NCBI GenBank assembly: GCA_016793245.1 | Contig: JAEUHW010000257.1 | Location: forward strand, 1-32,673 | Direction: 5' to 3' | Length of the DNA: 32,673 nt | Source: Planctomycetota bacterium | Lineage (GTDB): Bacteria; Planctomycetota; UBA1135; JADKAF01 | Shown here: in pieces, positions 32,411 to 32,673 of the stretch | Layout of the letters: each line of letters starts with the position of its first letter | Numbering within the stretch: the stretch's first letter is position 1 | Notes under the pieces: generated by a model | Told to the model about the DNA's origin: nothing | Databases searched by the model: none | The model's input: the letters and a program-made list of their open reading frames with translations, nothing else | Translations under genes and position numbers: made by a program

Positions 32411-32673
32411 ATGTTCGTTCGCATCACTTCGCGCCGACACCCGCACGTCGCCACCTTCCGCGCCGCCGCCCGCGGCGAGGTCGCGGACAGGATGGTCGTC
32501 GAAGGGCCGCGTCTCGTCGAGGAAGCGCTGAACTCTCGCCTCGCCTGCGAGCTCGTCCTCGTGCGCGAGGGCAGCGGCGAGATTCCGAACCAGCTCGCGC
32601 GCGAGCTCGCCTCGCGAGGCGCTCTCGCCGCGGAAGTGAGCGCGGAAGTGCTCGAGGCCGCGACCGAGGTGAA
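32411..32673 (+). CDS. SpoU/TrmH-family RNA methyltransferase, N-terminal part (cut by window edge)
   Basis: The visible 87 codons begin at ATG 32411 and run off the window. The sequence has the substrate-binding domain that precedes the SPOUT knot in TrmH/RlmB-type 2'-O-ribose methyltransferases: ITSRRHPHVATFRAAAR, then VVEGPRLVEEALNS, LVLVREG, ELASRGALAAEVSAEVLEAATEV. The catalytic SAM-binding knot lies outside the window, so which rRNA or tRNA site it modifies cannot be said. It is divergent from rsgA with 72 bp between, and both concern RNA or ribosome maturation. No clear Shine-Dalgarno is seen. Confidence 0.85.
   Translation, partial: MFVRITSRRHPHVATFRAAARGEVADRMVVEGPRLVEEALNSRLACELVLVREGSGEIPNQLARELASRGALAAEVSAEVLEAATEV

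Overview
The window is GC-rich bacterial chromosome (about two thirds G+C by eye) with long genes packed on both strands. It most probably comes from a member of the Planctomycetota. The arguments are an ECF sigma factor followed directly by a Ser/Thr kinase with a WD40-type C-terminus, a secreted galactose-binding/beta-propeller protein of the planctomycete type, a BlaI/M56 pair, a secreted collagen-like protein, and several starts without a clear Shine-Dalgarno site. No rRNA, tRNA, CRISPR array, phage or insertion sequence was seen, so this looks like core plus lineage-specific chromosome rather than an island.

Layout. 1-2790 (minus): the N-terminal part of a secreted propeller protein, cut by the window edge, and a DAACS-family symporter. 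3015-5653 (plus): a BlaI-type repressor overlapping an M56 membrane metalloprotease whose outer part carries two STN-like domains, with two ACA-nn-TGT operator boxes upstream. 5685-7061 (minus): a tryptophanase-family PLP lyase. 7303-8469 (plus): a TlpA-like secreted thioredoxin. 8809-12673 (plus): ECF sigma factor and kinase. 12738-14315 (minus): collagen-like secreted protein. 14567-16519 (plus): two tandem Na+/Ca2+ antiporter paralogues. 16529-24711 (minus): a co-directional run that reads, in transcription order, a GTPase-TM protein, two single-pass membrane proteins, a 1-Cys peroxiredoxin and a 1099-residue composite esterase/glycosidase-like protein. 24811-26412 (minus): a radical SAM protein. 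26770-28269 (plus): a secreted helical protein. 28450-32338 (minus): an overlapping rsgA / membrane-anchored protein / MlaF-MlaE fusion operon. 32411 to the end (plus): the start of a SpoU-family RNA methyltransferase.

Most notable. First, two three-copy tandem arrays (33-bp units at 22028-22126, 36-bp units at 28298-28405) share a hairpin of 8-bp stem and GTCA loop, and the stems differ between arrays only by paired, compensatory changes. Second, the three-gene operon 20527-24711 (cytoplasmic GTPase - TM - large outer domain, plus two small membrane proteins) matches no system I recognise and is the best candidate for something undescribed. Third, the gene after rsgA seems to start at a CTG codon that overlaps the rsgA stop and has a well-placed GGAGG. 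Fourth, convergent gene pairs are separated by near-perfect hairpins that overlap stop codons and lack a T-run.

All functions are read from motifs by eye. No database search was possible, so families named here rest on recognised motifs and substrates are mostly inferred.
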